From Lineus longissimus (Eukaryota > Nemertea > Pilidiophora > Heteronemertea > Lineidae), in assembly GCF_910592395.1 (NCBI RefSeq), contig NC_088312.1:18483292-18547291 (forward strand): 64,000 nucleotides of DNA, written 5' to 3'. The position numbers were made by a program, and so were the translations under genes. The stretch's first letter is position 1, and every line of letters begins with the position of its first letter. Under the pieces are notes generated by a model. The model saw only the letters and a program-made list of their open reading frames with translations, did no database searches and was not told where the DNA came from. This document shows, in pieces, positions 49,801 through 58,300 of this stretch.

Positions 49801-52800
49801 GTCCATGTTTGGAATCAGACCTTGCCAATTTATACTGACAGCCTTCGTCGGGAATTTCGTACGGAAACCTGAATCAGTCGAATGGATGTCCTCGCCAATT
49901 TCACCATCAGCACGCATCCGAACCTGATTGATTTTATTACGCTGATCGGGAAAGGTGCTGTACTTCAACAAGATGCTGATCACTCTGTAATGCTCGTTGA
50001 AAGCCGCATTTCTCAGAACCTGTTGACCTACGTCACATGCCCCGTACTTCATCAACAAATCGATCATGCCCAGATCAGAATGTTCGAATGCCAGCATGAG
50101 GGGACTTCGACTCAAGTCTTCCACGATGATCTCCGCATTTGGATCTACACCCTGCTTCAGAATCATCTCAGCAATCGCGAGGTACGCCTTCTTCATTTCC
50201 TGGTCAGCTTTTGCATGTTCCTGTATGATATCAGAGAGTGGACTTTTTCCGCAGCAGTTCGCATCAAATGGACAAATTTCCTGGGTGTTTTGGTAGAACG
50301 ACCGATTGTGAGGTAGTCCTGTCTCGTTTTGTTCCAACTCATCATCATAATCGCATGCATATTCAAATCGCGACGCATTAACTCGAAAGTTAATCATGAT
50401 CTCAACAGTTTTACTACATCCTGCGACGCAGGCAGAGAACAATGCCGTCTTCCCAGACTGATCTGTTTTATTCAGGTCGAATGGGAAAAAGAATTTGAAT
50501 CCATCTCTATCCTTGTAGCTCTCCTTATTGCCGTCATCATATGGATAGTTCAGTATCGTACTGACAGCCTCTGGCGGTCCTTTTTCTGCAGCAATGTGTA
50601 GAGGGAGCTGACCGTCAGCTGTTTCCATGGTAACAGTCACAGGTGTTTTCTGAAAACAGATGATACATAATATGTAGCCTGATAAAAACAAATCGATCGT
50701 ACCCAGATCAGAATGTTCGAATGCCAGCATCCGGAGACGTCTACAGCAGTAGCGCTGTGGAAGAGAGTCGGCCTCATACTCAAGAGGTCGTGGGTTCGAC
50801 CCCCGGCCGAGTCACTGCTTAATTCCCCTACGTGGTCATGTTCAAGTGAGAGCCTTGTGGTTGCTCCTTGAAACACTCGATTGATTTCTGTGGAGACCGG
50901 GCTGTGGAATCTTTTTGGGATCTATCAGAGACACAGGGTTTGCAAGGCATAGAGTGCGTACTCAATTTGAGTGAATATGACTAACAAGTTAATACAAACT
51001 TACCTCAATCAGAATCTTGACCAAATTCTTCTCATCTTGGACCCTGGACTGACACGCTGCATGCAGTGCCGTCCATTTTGTCAGAGGGTCCACCACGCAT
51101 GGGTCAACTCCCGGGTAACTCAGGAGCAGACACGCCATATCGAAATTACCTGCTTCACAGGAGCTGAAAAATGATAGACTTTCTTCATGAATATCTAATG
51201 ATCATCACACGATATCGTGAAAGACAGGCCAAATGTTACATACAGTGGACCTCACATAGCGGACACCTCTCTATTAAGGACATCTTCTCTATTAAGGTCA
51301 CCTTCTTGATTGAGGACACTAGTTTTGGTCCCAAATTGGTTGTTTCCATTCAATTTGACCTCTCTAATCAGGACGACTCTCGAATAAGTACAGCTTGTCA
51401 GTCCCGAGGGTGTCCTTAACAGAGTGGTAGAGAGGTTCTATATGATTTAATTTTGGAAGTATGTTCGTGAGATGGCAATCTGAAGGGCCAACACAGAGGG
51501 TAAATTCTTCACTACAATGTGCTCCAAGATGATATAGTTTCTATCTATCATTAGTGTAAAAAATGCTATTGTAAATTATGTCGCATTTCTCTTATAATTA
51601 GCATCTGAAAGCTTTGTGATGGCCAAATTTTGGCGATGACCACTTTTAAAAAAAGGCAATATCATTCTTGCGTTCAAATGGACTTTTGCCAGAGCTTTCT
51701 CCAGTAACAGCCCAAAAGCAACTAGGAGTAGTACTCTCTATTTTGAAGAATTTCGTCCTCGTCTTATTACCTACCGATAAAGTAATGATGGCACACCATT
51801 ACAGAATGAATGAATGGTCTCCGCGACGGATTCGGAAATCTGCTGGGCGAACTCCCTGGCTGCCTCGATATCATTTGACTGAACGGCATCACTGAAACCT
51901 GGCAGATGAGGAGAGAAACACAGTCAGAAGGCCACCTAATAGTAGATTTTATGTTGGGCACGGCAGTAAACATGAATTTTATGTCAAAAGATTTTCATCC
52001 AATGTATTATCAAAAATCCACGTAAGTGTGACTCGGACCACATATGAATGGATTGGGGAACAGAACTGTTCTTGGTGTTTTTTTAATTATCAACTTCATG
52101 GAAATTTTGTCAAAACACATTTTCTCAAATGATCAAGCAACTGTTGACACGGAAACGCCTGCATGCCTTTTTTGAAAGTTTTTCACAAATCATGAAAATA
52201 TGTGACCGTGAAACATGATGAAAACTGGCATGACCATAGGACCACCTGGCACTTACTGGCTCTTAAGGCTTTGAGTTCCCTATTTCTTGCTCCCTGTTGA
52301 TCATGGAGTAGTGTTACGATTTCTGCCAACTCGTTTTTTTCAGCGATATCGAGCGGGGTGACCTGATCCTCATCTGTGGCATTGGGGTCGGCGCCGTAGT
52401 TCAATAACGTCTTGACGATTTTCTCGTTTTCCTTCTCAACGGCAAAATGGAGAGGCGTCTGTAAAAGGTGTTATGATTCCATTTAGTGATGTTCACAGGG
52501 ATGCCTTATGCCTCGTGCACCGTTTGGCATTGAAGAGGCCTGAATAAGTCTATAGTTTGGTTCAAGATGTTCAGAAATCTTGAAAATCGCCCTCATTTTC
52601 AAATTGATTTTCAAGATTTCTCAACATCTTGGACAAGACTATAGTAAAAAAAGTAAGATATCCGAGAGAAGGGGCATGTGTGGGTCACTCAACCAATCTT
52701 GGTATTCACATATATGTCCAGGTTTTTTAATTGTACCACTTGACCTTACATTTTGTAAATAGAGTTTAAAACGTACTGCATGATTTGTAGGGTATTTTAA

Positions 52801-54241
52801 CGAACAGGGTCAATTAATCTTTCTTAATCAATTCTTACCTTTCCACTACATTTCTCTTTCTTATTCGGATCAGCTGAAATCAAATCAATAAAGGGTAGTG
52901 AAATAGATTTGAAAACATAGAGTGCTGACAATTTGCATTAGAAAGAACACTCTGTCTATGCATGGCATGATCAAAAGCATCAAACCTCTGCTGTATGAAA
53001 AAGACCTTATTTGCATTGATTTATCCAACTTGATGACCCGTTAAAGAGATCCAGTCGTGCCTCAAGTCTTTATTTAGACTAGCTGAACGTAGTAAAAATA
53101 ACTAAATTGGTGATTGTCGAATGTCAAGTACATGTAATGATTTTTTAAGTATACTGGAACCTCCCTTTTAAGGACACCTTTGGGAAAGACACTTGCTGTC
53201 CGTAATAGAAAGGTGTCCTAAATACTCAGGTCAAAAAGAATGGAAAGGACCAATTTAGGAGAAAAGAATTGTGTCCTTAACATAAAGAGGGCATCTGGCT
53301 CATAGAGGAGTCTGCTAGGGAAGTTTAAATGAACTTCCTCAATCACAAACTGAAAGAGATGTCCAAACACTTCTTTGTCTTCATTTTTTAAAGCACGGAA
53401 TTTTAAAATGAACCTTGTTCTATTTCTTAGATGGAATGATAAGCTGAGATTACTACTTTGATTCAAAGCAGGAAGAAAAAAGCTGAAAAGCAATAAAACA
53501 TTAATGGTGTCCTATTAGTCATAGTGGCTGGAGTGCCGGTGTAATGTTTTTGAGTGTTTCTGTTTTTGAGTGTTTCCCCTCATTGTTTGGGAACGCTCAA
53601 AAATAGATTGACGAGTATTTCTGTGTATCCCCCCTATTGAAAAGTCATGGTCTCTCTAGCTGCCTATTGTTTGGAAACACTGAAACATGGGGAACAACCA
53701 CAGATGTTACACCGGGTTCATAAATCAGGAGGTCATGGGTTTGACTTTTGGATGAAAATGCTCAGGTTGTAGCGCTGATTGAGCTGCAGCTCATCTGACA
53801 TGTCCGAGTTCAACAGAATACAATGTAGTTACAAGGATAGACCAGGTTTAAAGTGTGAAGTTAGATGATAATCTCAAACATTGTCAATAACTGACTATAC
53901 ATGTAAAACACCTAAAACTTTAAAATTTCAAAAAGTAATGAAGTGTTTTGGTGCAGGCTGAAAATCAGGTGAGGGCGGGGAGGAGAAACATAAAATCAAA
54001 TGAATTTGATCATTATATTACCTCGTTGATCCAATAGAATCTTGAGACACTCATAACTGCCATGAATTGCTGCCAAGTGGAGTGCAGTGAACCCTCGGGC
54101 ATTCGGCTGGTTCAGATATTTGAAATTATCGACCTCTTCTAAGAATTTAATGAGGACATTTTCGTTGTTGTATTTTGAGGGGCGGTAGAACTTTTTCTCG
54201 ACCGGATCATCGTCCAGGCTGAAGGACTGTACACTCGCCAT
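28572..54241 (-). CDS. LRRK: LRRK-family ROCO protein kinase (whole gene, about 30 coding exons)
   Basis: A large multidomain kinase of the LRRK1/LRRK2 family, about 2,660 aa. Domain order read from the exons: ankyrin repeats (about 1-480), leucine-rich repeats (about 560-1050), Roc GTPase (about 1060-1300), COR (about 1300-1845), protein kinase (about 1940-2260) and C-terminal WD40-type repeats (about 2300-2661). The chosen ATG (54241-54239) opens MASVQSFSLDDDPVEKKFY and leads directly into ankyrin repeats. There is no LRRK2-type armadillo region, and the activation segment starts DYGISR as I recall for LRRK1, so it is closer to LRRK1 in layout. Invertebrates may keep extra LRRK paralogues, so exact orthology is open. 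It is longer than human LRRK1 (about 2,015 aa), partly from a Ser/Pro-rich insert in COR. Family roles are in membrane trafficking and cytoskeleton signalling, with GTP binding by Roc modulating the kinase. Exon coordinates are in the domain entries. Confidence 0.93.
29770..30787. mobile_element. 1,018-bp TA-flanked non-autonomous DNA transposon in LRRK intron 28
   Basis: Left end CAGTGGAACCCCGGTAACAC, right end GACCGGGGTTCCACTG, with TA on both sides. Subterminal regions hold several copies of GGTCGTGTTACCGGGGTGGT in different orientations. No transposase-like open frame exists inside. The CAGTGGAAC terminus matches family A, so both may have been moved by one Tc1/mariner- or pogo-type enzyme encoded elsewhere. 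Confidence 0.88.
31406..31459. repeat. Short perfect hairpin in LRRK intron 27
   Basis: ATTTCAAGGGCGAGAGTCT (31406-31424) is followed after 16 bp by its exact inverse complement AGACTCTCGCCCTTGAAAT (31441-31459). It could fold as a strong stem-loop in RNA of either strand. Function is unknown. Confidence 0.85.
31858..32035. mobile_element. MITE family A, complete 178-bp copy
   Basis: Bounded by TA on both sides. Starts CAGTGGAACCTCCCTTAGCG and ends AACAGAGAGGTTCTACTG. It is the cleanest copy in the window and defines the family: inverted termini CAGTGGAACCTC / GAGGTTCTACTG, non-coding core. It lies 39 bp upstream of the LRRK exon 27 acceptor. Confidence 0.92.
32521..33325. repeat. LRRK: 60-bp array built from the end of LRRK exon 26 and its 5' splice site
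   Basis: Thirteen units at an exact 60-bp period, plus the exon copy. On the minus strand each unit reads like the exon 26 end (TACATTATCGTTATTTG) followed by GTAAGTTATC, the exon's own donor. Twelve units including the true exon end (donor GT at 33287-33286) keep TTG|GTAAGT; the unit in line 32761-32820 has AT instead of GT. Reading through the proximal donor meets TAA at once, because TGG TAA overlaps GTAAGT, so only the donor at 33287 yields the full protein. Plus-strand open frames through the array are artefacts. Confidence 0.95.
33288..37322 (-). CDS. LRRK: LRRK exons 19-26: linker and protein kinase domain
   Basis: Exons 37180-37322, 36545-36689, 36165-36272, 35725-35817, 35199-35450, 34612-34863, 34040-34174 and 33288-33712 encode about residues 1843-2359. 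Kinase landmarks: glycine loop LGRGAFSSVFKG (exon 21); catalytic lysine in GVAIKVLEP (exon 22, about residue 1985); helix C glutamate in RQECGIMFTLNH (exon 23); catalytic loop HRDLKSDN (exon 24, Asp about 2106); metal-binding DYG in place of DFG (about 2135), as in LRRK proteins; GTPGFVAPE; FSFGMLIYELLT (exon 25); CWEQEPHNRPSADEI (exon 26). All core catalytic residues are present, so an active kinase is expected. Exon 26 ends in a first WD-type strand, CGDDKGYIIVIW, whose codons are cut by the donor TG|GTAAGT. That donor region is the unit of the 60-bp array next to it. Confidence 0.93.
34931..35083. mobile_element. MITE family A, 153-bp copy in LRRK intron 23
   Basis: TA-flanked, from CAGTAGCTCCTCTCTATCAC to GGGAGGTTCTACTG. 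Internal GAGAGGTGTCCTGATTAGAG and GACCAATTGGGACCAAAACT match the copies at 1 and 46010. Confidence 0.88.
36955..37112 (-). mobile_element. tRNA-derived SINE in LRRK intron 19
   Basis: Minus-strand head GGGTGGCACAATGGTGACAT (A box region) and CCCAGGTTCGATTCCTGGTT (B box, matching GGTTCGANNCC) at tRNA-like spacing, then a tail toward 36955. No CCA or complete cloverleaf, so not a functional tRNA gene. Confidence 0.7.
37541..41470 (-). CDS. LRRK: LRRK exons 13-18: COR domain with Ser/Pro-rich insert
   Basis: Exons 41335-41470, 40010-40104, 39661-39780, 39201-39400, 38321-38942 and 37541-37977 encode about residues 1306-1842. COR-type sequence includes GVLLHYDDPTLQHLYFLEPQ with WLCDML (exon 15), and LRRLYLMSYFPSGFWARLIT in exon 17, the conserved LRRK COR-B entry. 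Between them exon 17 inserts about 150 residues rich in Ser, Pro and charged residues (KKPKVSPNQKRGRRPSDLNP, RESRESRSSTVSYDSVSERG), with no fold visible. This insert helps make the protein longer than human LRRK1. For exon 16 the donor TGG|GTAAGA (39200-39199) was chosen over GAG|GTCTGG because it is stronger; both keep frame. COR is the dimerisation module linking Roc and the kinase in ROCO proteins. Confidence 0.88.
39800..39905. repeat. Short A/T-rich tandem repeat in LRRK intron 14
   Basis: Four imperfect units of about 27 bp such as GTGATACAATTAACAATAAG, between exons 15 and 14. Confidence 0.7.
40130..41145. mobile_element. 1-kb repeat block with GGGGGCAT ends in LRRK intron 13
   Basis: About five diverged units near 150 bp long share AGGGAACCTCCCCTAC, CCATTACACCACAAAA, TAACGAGCGGAATGCGAAAA and AAGATGGCGGCTGG. 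The block is bracketed by ATGTATGCCCCCGC on the left and GCGGGGGCATAATAAC on the right, suggesting a mobile element. No intact open frame. Confidence 0.65.
42214..42958. repeat. LRRK: 43-bp minisatellite in LRRK intron 12, about 17 copies
   Basis: Unit ATTGAAATGTGACATGGCAA + AGCTTGCAGAATATCACGTG + GAT, with alternating variants (CACGTGGAT / CACGTGAAT / CACATGAAT; TGACATGGC / TGAGATAGC). It starts about 38 bp downstream of the exon 12 donor. Unlike the 60-bp array, it does not contain the splice site. Confidence 0.95.
42996..45761 (-). CDS. LRRK: LRRK exons 10-12: Roc GTPase domain
   Basis: Exons 45647-45761, 45003-45257 (left edge firm, acceptor uncertain) and 42996-43371 encode residues 1057-1306. 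Ras-like GTPase motifs: P-loop GVENIGKS in exon 10; switch II-like TWDFGGK spanning exons 11/12, followed by REYYATHQYFLSKRALYLVV; and the base-recognition motif THLD in VIIVGTHLDHMKT of exon 12. Acceptor problem: the best-looking acceptor for exon 11 (CATTAACAG, exon start 45217) is out of phase with exon 10. An AG at 45259-45258 restores phase but has a poor pyrimidine tract. A missed microexon or an assembly indel is possible. A 1-kb inverted-repeat element sits in the intron between exons 11 and 12, and a 43-bp array begins about 38 bp after the exon 12 donor. Confidence 0.85.
43834..44841. mobile_element. 1,008-bp PIF/Harbinger-like non-autonomous element in LRRK intron 11
   Basis: Termini GGGATCACGTCCAAAGTGCG and CGGACTTTGGACGTGATCCC are inverse complements over about 30 bp with one mismatch, and TAA sits directly outside both ends (43831-43833 and 44842-44844). 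TWA target duplications and GG-starting ends are typical of PIF/Harbinger. Subterminal regions carry many ATTCGCC/GGCGAAT words in both orientations. No transposase was found. Confidence 0.85.
46010..46145. mobile_element. MITE family A copy in LRRK intron 9
   Basis: ATTGTCCTTAATAGAAAGGT, GTGTCCTGATCAGAGAGGTC and GGAGGTTCCACTG before TA at 46146. The left terminus is lost. Confidence 0.75.
46355..48448 (-). CDS. LRRK: LRRK exons 7-9: remaining leucine-rich repeats
   Basis: Exons 48148-48448, 47289-47486 and 46355-46497 encode residues 844-1056. LRR units: FDSLHTLYLANNMLIELNLT in exon 7, then LSTLDVSNNKLHAIPDEIAE and LTQLILKKNDIKT in exon 8, and LPSALGNLNKLWNFDLSGC in exon 9. Exon 7 also contains a Ser/Pro/Gly-rich loop (SLPKGGAVTVPRRGSTPLPA). 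Exon 8's 3' splice site (TTGACACTTTCAG|GATT) is repeated several times upstream in the same intron; see the repeat entry for 47487-47900. Phases (2, 0, 0, 2) agree across all four junctions. Confidence 0.88.
47487..47900. repeat. LRRK: 31-bp array repeating the LRRK exon 8 3' splice site, with longer duplicated segment
   Basis: On the minus strand, CTTGACACTTTCAG|GATT at the exon 8 boundary is copied upstream in the intron with AG dinucleotides at 47518-47519, 47549-47550, 47580-47581, 47611-47612, 47724-47725, 47755-47756 and 47786-47787, mostly 31 bp apart. All copies keep the AG (CAG or TAG). The array is interrupted by two copies of a segment (AAAGTTTTGGGTTTATAGTC ... ACTTTACACTTCAACCCTGG) related to the SINE tail at 19030-19135. 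Confidence 0.9.
48863..50649 (-). CDS. LRRK: LRRK exon 6 (1.8 kb): ankyrin repeats and first LRR block
   Basis: One 1,787-bp exon encodes residues 248-843. It starts after the acceptor TTTTCAG at 50652-50650 with KTPVTVTMETADGQLPLHIA, continues through further ankyrin repeats (DQSGKTALFSACVAGCSKTV, SPLMLAFEHSDLGMIDLL), and passes a spacer into leucine-rich repeats (ITQIDISNNSLKELPHEIF, LARLNASSNKICELPKEIW, LRVLNLSGNTITGLTK). The LRRs are of the LxxLxLxxNxLxxLP type. Nearly all other exons in this gene are under 650 bp, so this fused exon suggests past intron loss across the ankyrin/LRR boundary. A 44-bp piece of it is duplicated in the preceding intron at 50687-50730. Confidence 0.93.
50687..50730. 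repeat. LRRK: 44-bp fragment of LRRK exon 6 duplicated in intron 5
   Basis: 50687-50730 matches exon 6 positions 50054-50097 in the same orientation with two mismatches (both within GATCGTACCC versus GATCATGCCC). The copy lies 38 bp upstream of the exon 6 acceptor and is immediately followed by a tRNA-like SINE head. Confidence 0.88.
50731..50960 (+). mobile_element. tRNA-derived SINE in LRRK intron 5
   Basis: TAGCGCTGTGGAAGAGAGTC (A-box-like) and GGTCGTGGGTTCGACCCCCG (B box GGTTCGACCCC) at tRNA-like spacing, then a non-tRNA tail of about 140 bp. The right edge is uncertain. No polymerase III terminator was located. Confidence 0.65.
51004..54241 (-). CDS. LRRK: LRRK exons 1-5: start and ankyrin repeats
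   Basis: Exons 54022-54241, 52839-52873 (35 bp), 52257-52458, 51775-51898 and 51004-51163 encode residues 1-247. Ankyrin signatures: NARGFTALHLAAIHGSYECL, then TPLHFAVEKENEKIVKTLL and TPLDIAEKNELAEIVTLL, then KWTALHAACQ. The tiny exon 2 fits exactly between phase-1 and phase-0 neighbours and supplies ADPNKKEKCSGK. Exon 4 has two candidate acceptors 7 bp apart: only the upstream one (exon starting GTTTCAGTG at 51898) keeps the frame that continues into the exon 5 ankyrin sequence. The alternative reading frame of exon 4 is also open but joins nothing. Confidence 0.85.
51243..51440. mobile_element. MITE family A copy in LRRK intron 4
   Basis: After TA, CAGTGGACCTCACATAGCGG at the left; CAGTCCCGAGGGTGTCCTTA and AGAGAGGTTCTA at the right. 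A small internal duplication (ATTAAGGACATCTTCTCTAT) lengthens this copy. Confidence 0.8.
53148..53330. mobile_element. MITE family A copy, degraded, LRRK intron 1
   Basis: Left end ACTGGAACCTCCCTTTTAAG, internal GAAAGGTGTCCTAAATACTC and GGACCAATTTAGGAGAAAAG. The right end is eroded (GGGAAGTTTAAATG). Confidence 0.65.
53700..53890 (+). mobile_element. SINE fragment in LRRK intron 1
   Basis: AGGAGGTCATGGGTTTGACT resembles a decayed B box, followed by CAGCTCATCTGACATGTC and a tail (GATAGACCAGGTTTAAAGTG) shared in inverse complement with the SINE at 19030-19337. Confidence 0.5.
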
Positions 54242-55186
54242 CTTGATGTCAATCTGCTAAATGATGAATGTTATGAACACCAGAATCAATAACTGTTTTT
54301 AAGAAGAAATGGAAAAAACAGGGCGTTTCACAAAACAAAAGAAAGTGCTAATTCCTGTTAACAATTTGGAATGACCTATACTATTTCAAAGCACCGGGTA
54401 GCAGCTTTAGGATTTTGTTTGAAAAATATTCTCTTTCTCGAATCAAATAATGAGATATGATACTCAAGCATACTCTATCTGCCAGTAGGCCTATGGTTTT
54501 ACAGTAGGGCCGCGCCATGCAGGAACATATTGTAGCCTACTTAGTGCCGGCCAAACATCATCTTGAGGCATTCCTCTTTTAAACACATGATGATGCACAC
54601 AAACTCTCACTGTTATCCGTCATTGATTGAAAAATCTCAAGCACTGAATCAGGAAATGAAAACAAAATGAAATCAATGGACTTAGTAATTAGTTTTGAAA
54701 TGAAAACGAACAAGCAAAACGTTTTATCTTGCAACCACTTTACCCGTCAGTACATTCCCTTCAAGCTCGTCTCAGTAGAAGGGTTCAAACATCAGTCATC
54801 AACAGATACCAAAAAACTCTGTTCATTCTTTTATCACAAGTTAGAACAACTTTTTGGTCCACCTCAAAAGTTCCAGCTGAAGAGGGGTTTCCCAATGAAC
54901 TTTAAATCTACGGTGCTGGTGCTATATGATGATAAATTTCGACTCGCAAATGGATGAATTTTACAATAAGATTCCAACAAAAAATATACAGGGACTGATT
55001 TTCTGCTGATAGTTTGGGTTAAAATATGATAAAATGCTGGAAGGAATCATGAGTAACTGGATATTTCATCAGAGTATAAATGTTTTAGTGGTTACTTATC
55101 GGGCACCGTAGAAAATTGGGGAACCCCTCTATAATAGTGGCCAATCGAATCACTCGTTTCATTTGGCCACGGGATTTCCTTCCAAG
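54242..55186. promoter_or_regulatory. Divergent LRRK / BCKDHB promoter interval
   Basis: The 945 bp between the LRRK start codon (minus strand) and the BCKDHB start codon (plus strand) contain no exon I can recognise. For BCKDHB there is TATAAA at 55075-55080 and CCAAT at 55141-55145, 46 bp before the ATG; an inverted CCAAT (ATTGG) lies at 55115. Whether either is used is unknown, since transcription starts are not visible. The interval is AT-rich and free of the tandem arrays seen elsewhere. Confidence 0.35.
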
Positions 55187-55322
55187 ATGGCTTCCAAAAA
55201 TTTTCTTCGATTTTTTGGCAGACAAAAATATGGAAAATACCTTCAAAAAGCACATTTATGTCAACCAGTGCGACATTCGTCGGCATTTACTTATGTCCCA
55301 GAATCAGCCCCACCTATGTCTG
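55187..55322 (+). CDS. BCKDHB: BCKDHB exon 1: mitochondrial targeting sequence
   Basis: This first coding exon starts at ATG 55187 and reads [20 protein letters not shown] and onward to [17 protein letters not shown], ending at a G|GTTAGT donor. The first 30 residues are rich in Arg, Lys and aromatic residues with no acidic residue, as expected of a mitochondrial presequence. The [11 protein letters not shown] segment corresponds to the start of the mature subunit in vertebrate BCKDHB. The leftover G joins exon 2 (GT GAA ACT) to give [10 protein letters not shown], in phase. Confidence 0.9.
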
Positions 55323-58300
55323 GTTAGTTTTGAACTGTCATTTTCCAATAACTTGCCAAAATGTTCAGGATGCTGTATCACCATGCATGCGTGTACTGGC
55401 GTACTGCACGTACCGTACCAATAACCATGTTGTCATACTCATGTACACAGATTTTTGTTGCAGTACATAAGGGTCATCAAAATAGCGTCCACTGCACTGG
55501 GTCCCGGTGCCGGGAAGTGAAACTGAAAGTTGTTTTAACCATATACACCCTATTATTTCGCGTTGGACGCAATTTAGGATGACCGCTTCTATGACTATGT
55601 AGCCATAGGCATAGGCATACCAGTACTGGCGGTAGGCCTTTTCCATTTTTGAAGAAGACGAATCAGAGCCATAACAAATCAAATGCGCACACTCGGAACA
55701 CATCAGAAGGCCTAAGCCAACTTCGGACAATGCCATAAGCCACTGTGACTCTTAGATCCATGTGAAACGCATGCATGACTCATTGACTGGTCAGCGCCCA
55801 AACAAACTTCTTCGAAAAGGTCAATTGATGCAGTGACAGTCTCATGTAACAAACAGGGGTAGAGGTCTCGGAGAACGAGCCTCTCTTTGGACTTTCAGAG
55901 GATCAGGCAATTATGTCTCCGTTGTCTGGAGATCCAGTTGGGGGCAACACCAAATGGTGCAGCCCTGTTACAACGTCAAAGTCTTTAAAAAACTGTGATC
56001 CAGGACTCGAAAGAAGAAGAAGCCTGGGTTGATTCTTTTGCCACCAATTTACAGTTTTCATTTCATTTTTCAGGTGAAACTTCAAGAATGAATCTCTTCC
56101 AAGCTGTTAACAGTGCTATGGATGTCTCTCTTGGCACAGATCCCACTGCAGGTAAGAATAAAGCCACAAGGATGGATAACTTTGCACCTGCTTTAATGAA
56201 TCAGGTTATATTTAGGCTAGCAAAAACACATGTTGGGCTACAAAGACCAAATGACATTCATATTCTGTTGCCCTGATGATCCTCTGTACCTCTATACTTT
56301 TCCTTCCAGTCATATTTGGTGAGGATGTAGCGTTTGGTGGTGTGTTCCGTTGTACTGTTGGCTTGAAGGATAAATATGGTAGGTATGGTTTGACAGATAG
56401 ACATACAGTTGAACCTACCTTGGTGGGTCACCTCGGTTGACAGGTTACCCTCTTGATTACGGGACACTGATTATGGTCCTGAATTGGTAAAGTCCCTTCA
56501 ACCTGTGACCTCAGGATCAAGTCCATTATCTCAACTCTCAAAGCCAGTGTTTTTGGCATGCATACGCAATTTGTCCTGGATCTCAGATCTCCGCTTTATC
56601 TCTCATCTGTGTCAAAGATAGATCTGTTGTCTCGTTCAGGTAAAGACAGGGTCTTCAACTCTCCACTGAGTGAGCAAGGCATTGTCGGCTTTGGTGTCGG
56701 AGTGGCAGTGGCGGGGGCAACAGCTATAGCAGAAATCCAGTTTGCTGATTACATTTACCCAGCTTATGACCAGGTATGCTTCAGAAAAGAATTTTGTGTT
56801 TGTACTACATGTGCCTGCAAGCATTTAAAAACATTTCAATATAAAGTAAACTGTTCGAATTACTTGAATTGAATAGTGAAACCTAGATAGGATGCTGGAT
56901 TCAGAAGAAGAAGAAGAAGCTGATGGATGAAGAGAAAAAAGCTTCAGATTGGCTGGGCTGTTCTCAAGATAGATGCATCATAGACAAATCAGTCTAGTGA
57001 TACTTCATGAGCAAATATTTGAAATTAATTCAACACTGAAGAGCCTGGCAGTGCTGCTGCTGCACTCCTACCGAGGAATAGCGGCTTTTGAAAAAAATCT
57101 TCTTTTTCGTCTTTAGATCGTTAATGAGGCGTCAAAGTTCCGCTATCGTTGTGGAAACCTCTTCGACTGTGGACGTCTGACTATCCGAACACCTTGCAGT
57201 GCTGTCGGTCATGGAGCGTTATATCATTCACAAAGTCCCGAGGCCGTTTTTGCTCATGTGCCAGGAATAAAGGTACCATTTTACAGAACTTGGTTACATA
57301 ACTAGTATGATAGTTATATTACCTCATGCCACTGACTAAGGAGTTAGCCAGGCTGTCCTTTTTGTAATCTTAACACTTTCGTGGTGCAGGATTTATCAGC
57401 TGATTTCTGCAGTGGAATCGCCACTTTTCAGCCCTTCAGCACCATAGTATACACTTTAATATGGATAGCTTTATTGTGTTGGTAAAAGCTTTGTGTGGTC
57501 AGTGACGAATTGAACCACACTGACACTGCCCCATTTTAGAGGCAGCATCTCCCAGAGAAACGAGAGCCTTATGTTTAGAGCAGTGGTGGAAGGAGAGACA
57601 AAGGGACTGATGGCCAGTGCCAGGAAGGCTGCATCAATATATGAGGCAGCCTCTGTCATTCTTGCCACAAAGGACCCCAGCCTCTTCCCTCGTCTGCACA
57701 TAATTCCATAGTTCTTTGTGTGAAATTCAATTTCTATTTCTATTTGCATCATACAGGTTGTGATACCAAGAGGGCCAATACAAGCCAAAGGTCTTCTACT
57801 CAGCTGCATACGAGACGAAAATCCTTGCATTTTCTTTGAGCCAAAAATATTATATCGGTCTGCGGTGGAGCAGGTACCCACGGGGGACTACATGTTACCT
57901 ATAGGGAAGGCAGAAGTTATTGTTGAAGGTAAATATCTTCTAATCTTGTCAGTTTCAGCTGTCCATAACAAGAGAGGCGACCACCATCTTTCGTCTTAGG
58001 ACAGGCTATTGCCACATGGCCTAACAATCAATGGAGATGATTGTTTACTTGGGATCCTTTGTGCCTTATATTATGTGTCAAATGCAGATTTATGGCGGAT
58101 TATGCCTGAAATATATCAAGTATATGGTATTTGTTGTCTCACAAAACACGACTTGGGTCAAGCTGCCATTTCACTCAACACCTTGGCAATTCTTTGCATA
58201 TTTTGATTGCTTCCCATCCATATTTTCAGGCACTGATGTGACAATGCTCGCTTGGGGTACTCAAGTGCACGTGTTACGAGAGGTAGCAAATATGGCTCAG

